From: Rhodobacterales bacterium HKCCE3408
Lineage (GTDB): Bacteria > Pseudomonadota > Alphaproteobacteria > Rhodobacterales > Rhodobacteraceae
Length of the DNA stretch: 64,000 nt
Assembly: GCA_015689705.1 (NCBI GenBank)
Contig: WVSN01000006.1
Span: 124,001-188,000 of the forward strand
Reading direction: 5' to 3'
Below, piece after piece: positions 7,839-15,097 of this stretch. A program made the position numbers and the translations under genes. Under the pieces are notes generated by a model that worked only from the letters and a program-made list of their open reading frames with translations, was not told the DNA's origin and searched no databases. Every line of letters starts with the position of its first letter. Position 1 is the first letter of the stretch.

Positions 7839-9470
7839 ATGGCTGACCGCGTGGACGCCCTGTTCTCCCGGCTTGCCGACCGGCCCGCACTTGCGGGGCT
7901 TGCCGTGGCGCTGTTCGCGCTCGTGCTGATGCTGCCGGGCTTCACCAGTCTTCCCGTGACCGACCGGGACGAGGCCCGCTTTGCCCAGGCAAGCCGGCAG
8001 ATGGCCGAGAGCGGCGATGTCGTCGACATCCGCCTCGGTGAAGGACCGCGCTACAAGAAACCGGTCGGCATCTACTGGCTGCAGGCGGCGGCCGTGCGGC
8101 TGACCGGGGAAGCCCGCGAGATCTGGGTCTACCGCCTGCCATCGCTCGTCTCCGCCGTCGCCGCCGCGATCCTGACCTACCTCCTCGCACTCCAGCTCAT
8201 GGGCGGCCGCGTCGCGCTGGCCGCCGGCCTCCTCATGGCGTCGACCCTGATGCTCGGTGCGGAGGCCCGGATCGCCAAGACCGACGCCGCCCTGCTCGCC
8301 ACCATTCTCGCCGCGCTGTTGCCACTGGCGCGTCTGCACATGACAGGCGCGCTCCGGCGATGGTGGCCGTTCTGGGCGGCGCTCGGCGCATCGATGCTGA
8401 TCAAGGGGCCGATCGGGATCATGGTCGTCGGACTGACCGTTGTCGCGCTGTCCGCCCTGCGGCGCGAGGTCCGGTGGCTGGCACCGCTTCGCCCGTTGCG
8501 CGGCCTTGCCCTGTTCGCCGTGATCGTCCTGCCCTGGTATGTCGCGATCACGCTCCGCGCGGGATCGGGTTTCTGGGAAGAAGCGCTTCTGAACGACTTC
8601 CTGTCCAAGATCGGAGAAGGACAGGAGAGCCACGGCGCTCCACCGGGCGCGTATCTCCTCGCGGTCTGGCTTACCTTCTGGCCGGCGGCGATCCTGCTGC
8701 CCCGCGGCGTCGTCTTCGCCTGGACCCGGCGGAGCGACCCGGCGGTGCTGTTCTGTCTCGCATGGCTGGTGCCGTCCTGGATCGTGTTCGAGCTCACCGC
8801 GACGAAGCTTCTGCACTACGTCCTGCCGCTCTACCCCGCGCTGGCGATCCTGACGGCCGCCGGCTGGCTGGCGCTCGACCGGCGGCCGGGCAAGGCGCTG
8901 TCGGTCGGCGCGGCGCTGATCCTCGCGCTCGGTGGCGCCGCGATCTTCGCGCCGCTCGGCTTCACGATCTGGCTCGGCGGCTGGCCGGGGCTTCTCTGGG
9001 TGCTCGGTGCGCTTGTCACCTTCGCCGGGGCCGTCCTCGTCTGGCGGCAGTTCCGCGCAGGCCATCACGCTGCAACACTCGCCGCGTTCGGCGTGCTGAC
9101 GATCGGTTTCGCGCTTTCGTTCTACGGTAGCCTGTCCCGGTTCGCCCCGCTCTGGCCGTCCGAGGCGATGGCGGAGATGGTCACCGCCATGCCCTGCCCG
9201 GAGCCCGAGATCGTCACGGTCGGCTACGCCGAGGCGTCGCTGATCTTCCGGAGCGATCGCTGGCCGGTCTTCTCCGATGCGCAAGGCGCCGCAGCACTCG
9301 TGGATGCGGCCGACTGCGCGATTCTGTTCGTCGACAGCCGCTACCAGCTTGCGGTCGAAGCCGCGTTGGCCGACCCGCTGCCGGAACCGTCGGGAGAATT
9401 CGCCGGATTCTCGATGGGCCCCGGAGAGAACGTGACGATCCGCGCGTACCGCTTCGTCAGAGACGAGTGA
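7839..9470 (+). CDS. ArnT-like (PMT_2) lipid-linked glycosyltransferase
   Basis: A 543-residue polytopic membrane protein with the N-terminal acidic motif VTDRDEARFAQASRQM and the RYKKPVGIYWLQ segment found in ArnT/RgtA-type transferases. These take a sugar from polyprenyl phosphate and attach it to lipid A or core on the periplasmic face. Ten or more hydrophobic segments follow and a soluble periplasmic domain lies at the C-terminus. It starts 18 bases after the MscS gene and overlaps the convergent PAP2 gene by 14 bases. Together with the minus-strand genes it suggests an envelope glycosylation neighbourhood; the donor sugar is unknown. Confidence 0.82.
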   Translation: MADRVDALFSRLADRPALAGLAVALFALVLMLPGFTSLPVTDRDEARFAQASRQMAESGDVVDIRLGEGPRYKKPVGIYWLQAAAVRLTGEAREIWVYRLPSLVSAVAAAILTYLLALQLMGGRVALAAGLLMASTLMLGAEARIAKTDAALLATILAALLPLARLHMTGALRRWWPFWAALGASMLIKGPIGIMVVGLTVVALSALRREVRWLAPLRPLRGLALFAVIVLPWYVAITLRAGSGFWEEALLNDFLSKIGEGQESHGAPPGAYLLAVWLTFWPAAILLPRGVVFAWTRRSDPAVLFCLAWLVPSWIVFELTATKLLHYVLPLYPALAILTAAGWLALDRRPGKALSVGAALILALGGAAIFAPLGFTIWLGGWPGLLWVLGALVTFAGAVLVWRQFRAGHHAATLAAFGVLTIGFALSFYGSLSRFAPLWPSEAMAEMVTAMPCPEPEIVTVGYAEASLIFRSDRWPVFSDAQGAAALVDAADCAILFVDSRYQLAVEAALADPLPEPSGEFAGFSMGPGENVTIRAYRFVRDE

Positions 9471-10044
9471 GCCGAGTGACGCCGTCGCGCACGGTCCGGG
9501 CGCCGGAAACGATGCCCCGCCCCATCGCGGCGAACGCGCGGCGCGCCCAGGCATCGAAGGCGGTGAAGGCAACGACCTGGAAGATCCATCCGAGGATTGC
9601 GCCCCCAAGTACCTGCCAGACGTTGTGCGCACCGACGTCGATCCGGGTCCCGCCGACGAGTCCCGCGGCCATGCCGGCCGCGACCTGGGCGGGCGGGTTG
9701 GCGGCCAGACACGTCCGTGCAATCCCGGCCGCACCATAGGCCGAAACGCTGGTGTGGCCGGACGGGAAGCCTTCGAACCCGCCGTTCGGACGGGCGTTCA
9801 GGGCGGTTTCACCAAGCCCGTGCTTCGACAGGTTGTAGGTCACGGTCAGCGCGATGTAGCGCATCGTGTAGCGCGGCCCCTCGCCTGCCACGATGGCGCA
9901 GCCGAGCCCGGTAAGGGGCAGGACCACCTGGAGTCGGTCGCCCACGCCCTCGGTCGTCCGCGGCCCGACGAGCGACGTCACCACGACGAGGAGGATCATC
10001 GCGATCAGCCCGCGGTTCCAGTGAAGGTCTTTCAGCCAGTCCAT
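9457..10044 (-). CDS. PAP2-family membrane phosphatase
   Basis: A 195-residue membrane phosphatase with the second PAP2 motif EGFPSGHTSVSAYGAAG and a third motif GGTRIDVGAHNVWQVLGG that holds the catalytic histidine. The first motif is degenerate (KHGLGETALNARPNGG). PAP2 enzymes dephosphorylate lipids such as lipid A or undecaprenyl diphosphate at the periplasmic face. It is the last gene of a five-gene minus-strand operon, 12 bases after the other PAP2 gene, with a CGGAGA ribosome binding site before the ATG. Confidence 0.85.
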   Translation of the reverse strand: MDWLKDLHWNRGLIAMILLVVVTSLVGPRTTEGVGDRLQVVLPLTGLGCAIVAGEGPRYTMRYIALTVTYNLSKHGLGETALNARPNGGFEGFPSGHTSVSAYGAAGIARTCLAANPPAQVAAGMAAGLVGGTRIDVGAHNVWQVLGGAILGWIFQVVAFTAFDAWARRAFAAMGRGIVSGARTVRDGVTRLTRL

Positions 10045-10056
10045 CCAGTCTCCGAT

Positions 10057-10812
10057 CTATCCCAGAACCCGCATCACCGCCGCCCGCACATCGCGCCAGA
10101 GCAGCGCAGCATCGCGGCCGAAGGCGCGCAGGGTAATGAAGCGGTCCACCTCGCGCAGACGAAAGAGCCATGCCAGGCCCGCGGCGAGCGTCAGCATCAT
10201 CAGCACCGACCAGCTCACGTCCGACAGGAAATGCCGGCCCTTTGCCAGCCGCAGCCCCGCACCGACGACCACAAGAATGACGAGGGCCACGACCACGACC
10301 CGCCGCCTGTCGGCCGGAACGGAATGGCGCAGGAAGAGCCAGGACAGGATCGCCACACAGGTCACCGCGGCTGCCTCGCCCGAGACGAAAGAGCAGTTGT
10401 CGGCGCAGGCCCGCGATATCTGCCACGGCGGTGTGAACGTGGCGCCGCCGCCGAATTCCGCGATCTCGGCCGGGCGGGCACGGCCCCAGAACGTCTTCAG
10501 GATGCCGTTCACGAGCAGGACCGGCCCGGTCAGGATCAGGGCCAGCGCGAAGGCCCAGACCCGCGACGGCAGAGCGGTCTCCTGCCGGGTGAGCGACGCA
10601 TGCAATCCGAACACCAGCGCGGTCAGTGCGAACAGGTTGGAGATGTTCCAGATCAGCGTGCGGATGCCTTCGAGCGCCGGGCTGTCGTCAGCCGGGAATT
10701 GCCACGTACCGGCGTCGAAGAACAGGCGTGACACGGCGATGTCGAGGCCCGGCAGGATCGCGAAGACCAGCAATAGCGCGAGCCAGAGCTTCAGAAGTGT
10801 CCGGCCGGTCAT
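10057..10812 (-). CDS. PAP2-family phosphatase, LpxE/LpxF-like
   Basis: A 251-residue membrane phosphatase with all three PAP2 motifs: KTFWGRARP, CSFVSGEAAAVT and RLAKGRHFLSDV. This pattern resembles lipid A phosphatases of the LpxE/LpxF type. The ATG at 10812 is chosen because it forms an ATGA overlap with the stop of the preceding glycosyltransferase; an upstream in-frame ATG lies five codons earlier. The context (GT2, Lab_N, ArnT-like) supports removal of a lipid A or lipid carrier phosphate. Which phosphate is removed cannot be decided here. Confidence 0.83.
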   Translation of the reverse strand: MTGRTLLKLWLALLLVFAILPGLDIAVSRLFFDAGTWQFPADDSPALEGIRTLIWNISNLFALTALVFGLHASLTRQETALPSRVWAFALALILTGPVLLVNGILKTFWGRARPAEIAEFGGGATFTPPWQISRACADNCSFVSGEAAAVTCVAILSWLFLRHSVPADRRRVVVVALVILVVVGAGLRLAKGRHFLSDVSWSVLMMLTLAAGLAWLFRLREVDRFITLRAFGRDAALLWRDVRAAVMRVLG

Positions 10813-12257
10813 GACCCGCTCCAGCAATCGGCCGGAACGCGGTAGACCTGTAGCGGGATGTCCCGGTAGGCGGGTCCGCTCTGCAAGGCCGGCAGTTCCA
10901 CTGCTTCGCAGGGCGGAGCGCCGTTCAGTGTCACGAACAGCGCCGGGGAATCTCCCTCGAACGGAAGTTCCTGCGCGTAGTAATGCGGCGGCGGACCGTC
11001 GACCGGAACCGCCCGGACGGTCGCGCGGCCGTCGCGGGCACGGTAGACGAGATCGGCAAGCAGGTCGCGGTGATCCGAAACGATGGTGCCGAGCCCGGCC
11101 GTGCGGGCGACCTCGAGGATACGCTCGCTCGTCTCCGCCCGGCCCACGTAGCGGCGGAGGAGAAGTCGCTCTCCGTCACGAGCCATCAGCCGGTCCGCCT
11201 GCGTCACGACGACGGGCAGAGCGATCGTTACAGCGAGATTGAGGGCCAGCCCGGCCCAGAGCACCCATCGCGCCCGGTGCCACAGCGCCGGCACGGTCAG
11301 GAGCGTCGCGGCGACGAAGGCGGTGACAGCCCAGTTCGCGTAGGCCCGGCTCAGGACCGCCTGAACGAGGACGAGGACAAGGATGGGCGCCGACATTGCG
11401 ACCAGCCAGCGCGCCTGCCACGGCCCGTGCCGGAGACCGCGCCACGCGGCCCAGAGATAGGCGCCAAAGAGAACCGGCCCCATCACCAGAAACTGGCTGC
11501 CGAAGAATTCCGCAGCCCGGGCCGGATGAAGCGAGAGGCTCTCACGCTCGACCCAGTCGACGTTCTCGGCCGTATGGGTCAGCGTCACGAGGTCATTCTG
11601 CAGGTTCCAGACGATGTTGGGCGCGACAACCGCCGCCGCGACAAGGACGGCGATGCCGAGATCGCGCTTCGCGACCCGAGCCGCAGGCAGAAGCGCCCCG
11701 ATTGCCGCTCCCATCGCGAAGTAGAGACCGGCGTATTTCGCCATGATGCCGAGCCCGAGACACAGGCCGAGCAGGAACGCCTCGCCGACTGAGGGCCGCC
11801 GGGCCAGCCGCAGCCAGAGCCAGGTCGCGGCGGCAAAGAACGGCAGAAGCACCGTGTCGGTCGACATCAGCGCCGAGCCGACCGCCACGAAGGGCAGTGT
11901 AAGATACACGATGCCGCACAGTGCCGCCTCGGTCCGGCCGGTGATCTCGGTCGCCGCGCCGACGATCAGGAGCGCGGTCGCCCCGTGCAGCACTGCGCCG
12001 GGCATCCGGATCCAGAAGGCGCTGTCCGACCCGGCGAGGTCCGTCACCGCGCGGATCAGCCAGCCGATCAGCGGCGGCTTCGAGTAGTAGCCCCAGTCGA
12101 GCGCCTGGCCCCATTGCCAGTACTGGGTCTCGTCCACGAACAGGTCCGTGGTCGCCAGCGGCAGCAGGCCGAGGCGAAAGACCGTCAGACCCAGGATTGC
12201 GACAAGCCCGGGGACGAGGAGATCAGGCGCCGCGTCCGAGCGATCGCTTCTCAGCAT
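10809..12257 (-). CDS. ArnT-like (PMT_2) glycosyltransferase
   Basis: This 482-residue polytopic protein carries the family's acidic periplasmic motif LFVDETQYWQWGQ followed by GYYSKPPLIGWLIR, typical of GT39/PMT_2 enzymes that use polyprenyl-phosphate sugars. A further acidic loop, LMSTDTVLLPFFA, and many hydrophobic helices follow, with a small C-terminal soluble domain. The gene overlaps the Lab_N gene by 35 bases and the next PAP2 gene by 4 bases, so all belong to one operon. It probably transfers the sugar that the GT2 enzyme loads on polyprenyl phosphate. The start ATG lacks a strong ribosome binding site, consistent with coupling. Confidence 0.82.
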   Translation of the reverse strand: MLRSDRSDAAPDLLVPGLVAILGLTVFRLGLLPLATTDLFVDETQYWQWGQALDWGYYSKPPLIGWLIRAVTDLAGSDSAFWIRMPGAVLHGATALLIVGAATEITGRTEAALCGIVYLTLPFVAVGSALMSTDTVLLPFFAAATWLWLRLARRPSVGEAFLLGLCLGLGIMAKYAGLYFAMGAAIGALLPAARVAKRDLGIAVLVAAAVVAPNIVWNLQNDLVTLTHTAENVDWVERESLSLHPARAAEFFGSQFLVMGPVLFGAYLWAAWRGLRHGPWQARWLVAMSAPILVLVLVQAVLSRAYANWAVTAFVAATLLTVPALWHRARWVLWAGLALNLAVTIALPVVVTQADRLMARDGERLLLRRYVGRAETSERILEVARTAGLGTIVSDHRDLLADLVYRARDGRATVRAVPVDGPPPHYYAQELPFEGDSPALFVTLNGAPPCEAVELPALQSGPAYRDIPLQVYRVPADCWSGS

Positions 12258-12540
12258 GGATCAACCACAGGTTGCGGGCATAGATGAAGATGCCGAGCGA
12301 CTGACCAAGCATGAAGACCGGGTCGCCGCGATGGACGGCATAAAGGAACAGCGTTACGCCGCCGATGATGGAGAACCACCAGAACAGCTCGGGCACCACG
12401 ACGCGGCGCTGGCGTTCCGAGGCAAGCCACTGGATGACGAAACGCATCGTGAAGACAAGCTGACCGCACAGCCCGACCACGACCCAGACCAGTTCCGCCG
12501 TCGTATCGACCTTGAAGAATTCCAGGATCGTGTCGATCAC
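12223..12540 (-). CDS. Lipid A biosynthesis N-terminal domain (Lab_N) small membrane protein
   Basis: A 105-residue protein with three or so membrane helices and the Lab_N hallmark FTMRFVIQWLASERQRRVVVPELFWWFSI, given here as FVIQWLASERQR and PELFWWFSIIGG, followed by SLGIFIYARNLWLI. The domain is also fused to the N-terminus of some LpxB proteins; free-standing copies accompany GT2 and ArnT-like genes. The start is the GTG that overlaps the GT2 stop (GTGA). A role in making or flipping the polyprenyl-phosphate sugar donor is inferred from the neighbours only. Confidence 0.85.
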   Translation of the reverse strand: MIDTILEFFKVDTTAELVWVVVGLCGQLVFTMRFVIQWLASERQRRVVVPELFWWFSIIGGVTLFLYAVHRGDPVFMLGQSLGIFIYARNLWLIHAEKRSLGRGA

Positions 12541-13286
12541 TCCGCCGCCTCCCGGCCGGCGGCGCTGCGCGCGGGTTCGGTCGGCCGGACGGTCTTGGCC
12601 CGGCGGATCAGCCAGGCGACGCCGAACAAATCGTAAATGCCGACCAGCGCGCGCTGGAAGTTCGTGTATTTCGACGCCCCCGCGCCACGTTCGCGATGGG
12701 CCACGTCGACATGGGCGATGTCGTATCCGGCCCGGGCGAACAGCGCCGGCAGGTAGCGGTGCATGTGGTTGAAGAACGGCAGCTCGAGGAACGCGTCGCG
12801 GCGGAAGGCCTTCAACCCGCAGCCGGTGTCGCGCGTATCGTCGTTCAGCATCCAGGATCGCAGACGGTTCGCGAATTTTGAGGCCATGCGTTTTGACCAG
12901 GTGTCCTGCCGCCTGACTCGCTGCCCGGCCACCAGACCAAGCATCGCCGGCGCAGTCTCCGCCATCAGCGGGGCCACCAGTTTCGGAATCTCGGCCGGCG
13001 GGTTCTGCATGTCGCCATCCAGTGTGCAGACGATATCGCCCTTCGCGGCGAGTACGCCCGAATGGACAGCGGCCGACTGCCCCCCCGCTGTCGGATGAGA
13101 GACCATCCGCAGCCACGCCCGGTCGGTCATGAGCCCGTGGATCGCCTCCGCCGTCCCGTCGGTCGAGCCGTCATCAACGAGGACAAGCTCCCAATCGGGG
13201 AACCCGGCACAGGCCGTCGCGATCTCCGCCACGAGCGGCGCGACGTTGTCGGCCTCGTTGTGCATCGGAACCACGATGGAAAGCAT
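12537..13286 (-). CDS. GT2 polyprenyl-phosphate glycosyltransferase (DPM/ArnC-like)
   Basis: A 249-residue cytosolic-face glycosyltransferase of family 2 that would load a sugar on polyprenyl phosphate. Motifs are LSIVVPMHNEADNV, LVDDGSTDGTAE, CTLDGDMQNPP (metal-binding DGD), GCGLKAFRRDAF and HRERGAGASKYTN. No C-terminal membrane helices are present, unlike ArnC. It is the first gene of the minus-strand operon, with a GGAG ribosome binding site, and overlaps the Lab_N gene. The arrangement resembles rhizobial galacturonic-acid donor/transferase systems, but the sugar is not known. Confidence 0.87.
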   Translation of the reverse strand: MLSIVVPMHNEADNVAPLVAEIATACAGFPDWELVLVDDGSTDGTAEAIHGLMTDRAWLRMVSHPTAGGQSAAVHSGVLAAKGDIVCTLDGDMQNPPAEIPKLVAPLMAETAPAMLGLVAGQRVRRQDTWSKRMASKFANRLRSWMLNDDTRDTGCGLKAFRRDAFLELPFFNHMHRYLPALFARAGYDIAHVDVAHRERGAGASKYTNFQRALVGIYDLFGVAWLIRRAKTVRPTEPARSAAGREAAE

Positions 13287-13448
13287 GACGCTCCTGCCCT
13301 TGCCCGCCCGGACCTTCTTTTTGCGGGTCGAGAGTAGTCGATTGCACGGTCAGGTGCCACCGCCAAGGGCCGGTCTCCGGAACGGGCGGTATTTTGCACG
13401 TTGCACCCTTGATCCCGGTCGCGCCGCAGAGTATCCCGCGCCGCACGT

Positions 13449-13523
13449 TGGGGTGTAGCCAAGTGGTAAGGCAGCGGTTTTTGGTACCGTGTACCGTAGG
13501 TTCGAATCCTACCACCCCAGCCA
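13449..13523 (+). tRNA. tRNA-Gln (anticodon TTG)
   Basis: A full cloverleaf can be drawn. Acceptor arms TGGGGTG and CACCCCA pair over seven bases, with discriminator G and an encoded CCA. The D arm contains AGCCAAGTGGTAAGGC, the anticodon loop is TTTTGGTA with TTG, and the T loop has GGTTCGAATCC. The sequence is typical of bacterial tRNA-Gln. It sits between the lipid A-type operon and the lower-GC ROK/ABC block. Confidence 0.95.
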
Positions 13524-13629
13524 CACACTCTCCCGAGTACAGACGGTGCGAGGTGCGGATTGCCGCAAGAGCAGCAAACGTCTGTTATGAGCGCAGAGCG
13601 GACACGATCATCGATCAAAGCCGCAATGG

Positions 13630-14856
13630 CTAGCCATTTCGCAGCAGAGTATTTTGATCCACCGAGAATGTCCTGCTAAGGGGCAATGCTGCGGCACCGA
13701 TGGCTCGCGCGATCCCGCCAAAGTGACCTTCGGAAATGAGCGGGTCTACAATTCCCTGTCGGTCCACGCCCTCGAAGAGTTGCCGGACCCGTTCGACAAG
13801 TTTCGACCTTACTTTCTCAGGCATGTTTCCATCTATGATCACTGCCTGAAAGTCGATCACCGACAACGAAGACACGACAGTATGAGTGATGCTGCTCGCA
13901 GCCTCCTCAATCCATCGATGAACGATGTCTTGCTCAGTCTCCCATATGTCGTCCAGCGGCGGAAACTCAGCATCGTCGCCCGTCCGTTGAACGGCACGCT
14001 CCAGTTGAACCAGGGAGGCGCGGTCGATCAGGCGATCGGCGCCAGGCGTTCCGCCCGGTACGCGGAACGGGCCGAAGCCGCCAGCGGCACCGCTGCGTCC
14101 GAAGAACACGCTGCCATTCAGGATCACGCCGCCCCCGATCAGCGTGCCGATGAATAGATACATCGCCTCTTGCAGGCTCCCCCTTGTCCTGAAGGTCGTC
14201 TCGGCAAGGCAGGCCGCGGACGCATCGTTGGACACCAGCGGCTGCCAAGGCGAACCAGGGGGAAGAAGCTTCGCGAGATTTGTGTCTTGCCAGATGTCGA
14301 GGATGCCGGGCGACACGCCAATATCAGCGCTCCAGTTCCATATCTGGCTTGGCATCGCGATGCCGAACCCGTCCACCTTCGAACGCTTCAGTCCCGCGTC
14401 CTTCAGGACCAGCGGCATGGTCTCGACGAGAAAACGCCGCACCTCGTCTGGCATGGGATAGGCGTAAGTCGTGGAGCGACTCGCCAGAACGGTCCCGACG
14501 AAATCGATCGCCACCAGGTCGGCGCTTCGCCTCCCGATCTTCAGTCCAAGATAGTATCTTGCGGCGGGATTCAGCCTCACTGGCGTAGAGGGTTGTCCGA
14601 TCCGACCGCGGATCGGCGCGTCCTTCAAGATGAGTCCGGCCTGATCGAGCGACCGTATGATGACCGAAACCGCGTTGGCCGACAGGTTTGTTGCCCGCCC
14701 GATTTCGGACTTCGTCAATGACTCGTTCCATCGCAACAACTGCAGGATCAGCCGCTCGTTGTAGCCTCTGACATCAACCTGGTTCGTCCCGATATTTCGG
14801 CTTGTCGATGGGGAGCTCGATACCTCGGCCGCGTGTGGTTCTGGTGTCTTCCGTAT
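13630..14856 (-). CDS. ROK-family transcriptional regulator with non-canonical start
   Basis: An N-terminal winged helix (QVDVRGYNERLILQLL, then LTKSEIGRATNLSANAV) precedes a ROK sugar-kinase-like domain with GLKIGRRSADLVAIDF, SNDASAACLAE and FIGTLIGGGVILNG. The first HTH helix is encoded upstream of the only standard start (TTG at 14739). No ATG, GTG or TTG exists in frame between there and the upstream stop at 14935-14937. An ATA at 14854-14856, nine bases after GAGAGAGG, gives a 408-residue protein of normal family length, so it is used here as start. The ROK zinc motif (CxCGxxGC) is absent. It is divergent from a sugar importer, which it probably represses. Confidence 0.75.
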   Translation of the reverse strand: MRKTPEPHAAEVSSSPSTSRNIGTNQVDVRGYNERLILQLLRWNESLTKSEIGRATNLSANAVSVIIRSLDQAGLILKDAPIRGRIGQPSTPVRLNPAARYYLGLKIGRRSADLVAIDFVGTVLASRSTTYAYPMPDEVRRFLVETMPLVLKDAGLKRSKVDGFGIAMPSQIWNWSADIGVSPGILDIWQDTNLAKLLPPGSPWQPLVSNDASAACLAETTFRTRGSLQEAMYLFIGTLIGGGVILNGSVFFGRSGAAGGFGPFRVPGGTPGADRLIDRASLVQLERAVQRTGDDAEFPPLDDIWETEQDIVHRWIEEAASSITHTVVSSLSVIDFQAVIIDGNMPEKVRSKLVERVRQLFEGVDRQGIVDPLISEGHFGGIARAIGAAALPLSRTFSVDQNTLLRNG

Positions 14857-15007
14857 GGCGTCAAACCTCTCTCGACCGACTCCCGTCTTTGATAGCGGCT
14901 CTCGACAAAAAGAGGAACACTCTCCTTGCCGACTTCAAGCCGTTTCTTTTGGAAAACTCTCTGGGTGCGGCGAAAAAGCAAACGAAAACAGCCGTCTGTG
15001 ACATATA

Positions 15008-15026
15008 TTAATTCACTCGCTATTAA
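15008..15026. promoter_or_regulatory. AT-rich inverted repeat upstream of the sugar ABC operon
   Basis: TTAAT and ATTAA form an inverted repeat with a 9-base spacer in the most AT-rich stretch of the intergenic region between the divergent ROK and ABC genes. A TTGACC hexamer follows at 15030-15035. It is the best-placed candidate for ROK binding or promoter elements, though the arms are short. Confidence 0.3.
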
Positions 15027-15097
15027 GTATTGACCTGAGAACGGAGTTTCCGCAGGCTCGATCGCATCAAGCCGACATCAGGGAGGAGTTGTCTGGC

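Noticed and set aside
7743-9737. 664-residue minus-strand open frame opposite the ArnT-like gene
   Set aside because: Low-complexity polar product with no domain; the plus strand holds a clear membrane glycosyltransferase.
9457-10812. Two PAP2 genes as one gene split by a frameshift
   Set aside because: Each has its own full set of late PAP2 motifs, its own start with ribosome binding site or overlap, and different sequence.
12223-12540. Lab_N protein as a truncated LpxB
   Set aside because: Free-standing Lab_N proteins of about 100 residues beside GT2 and PMT_2 genes are normal, and the ends are clean.
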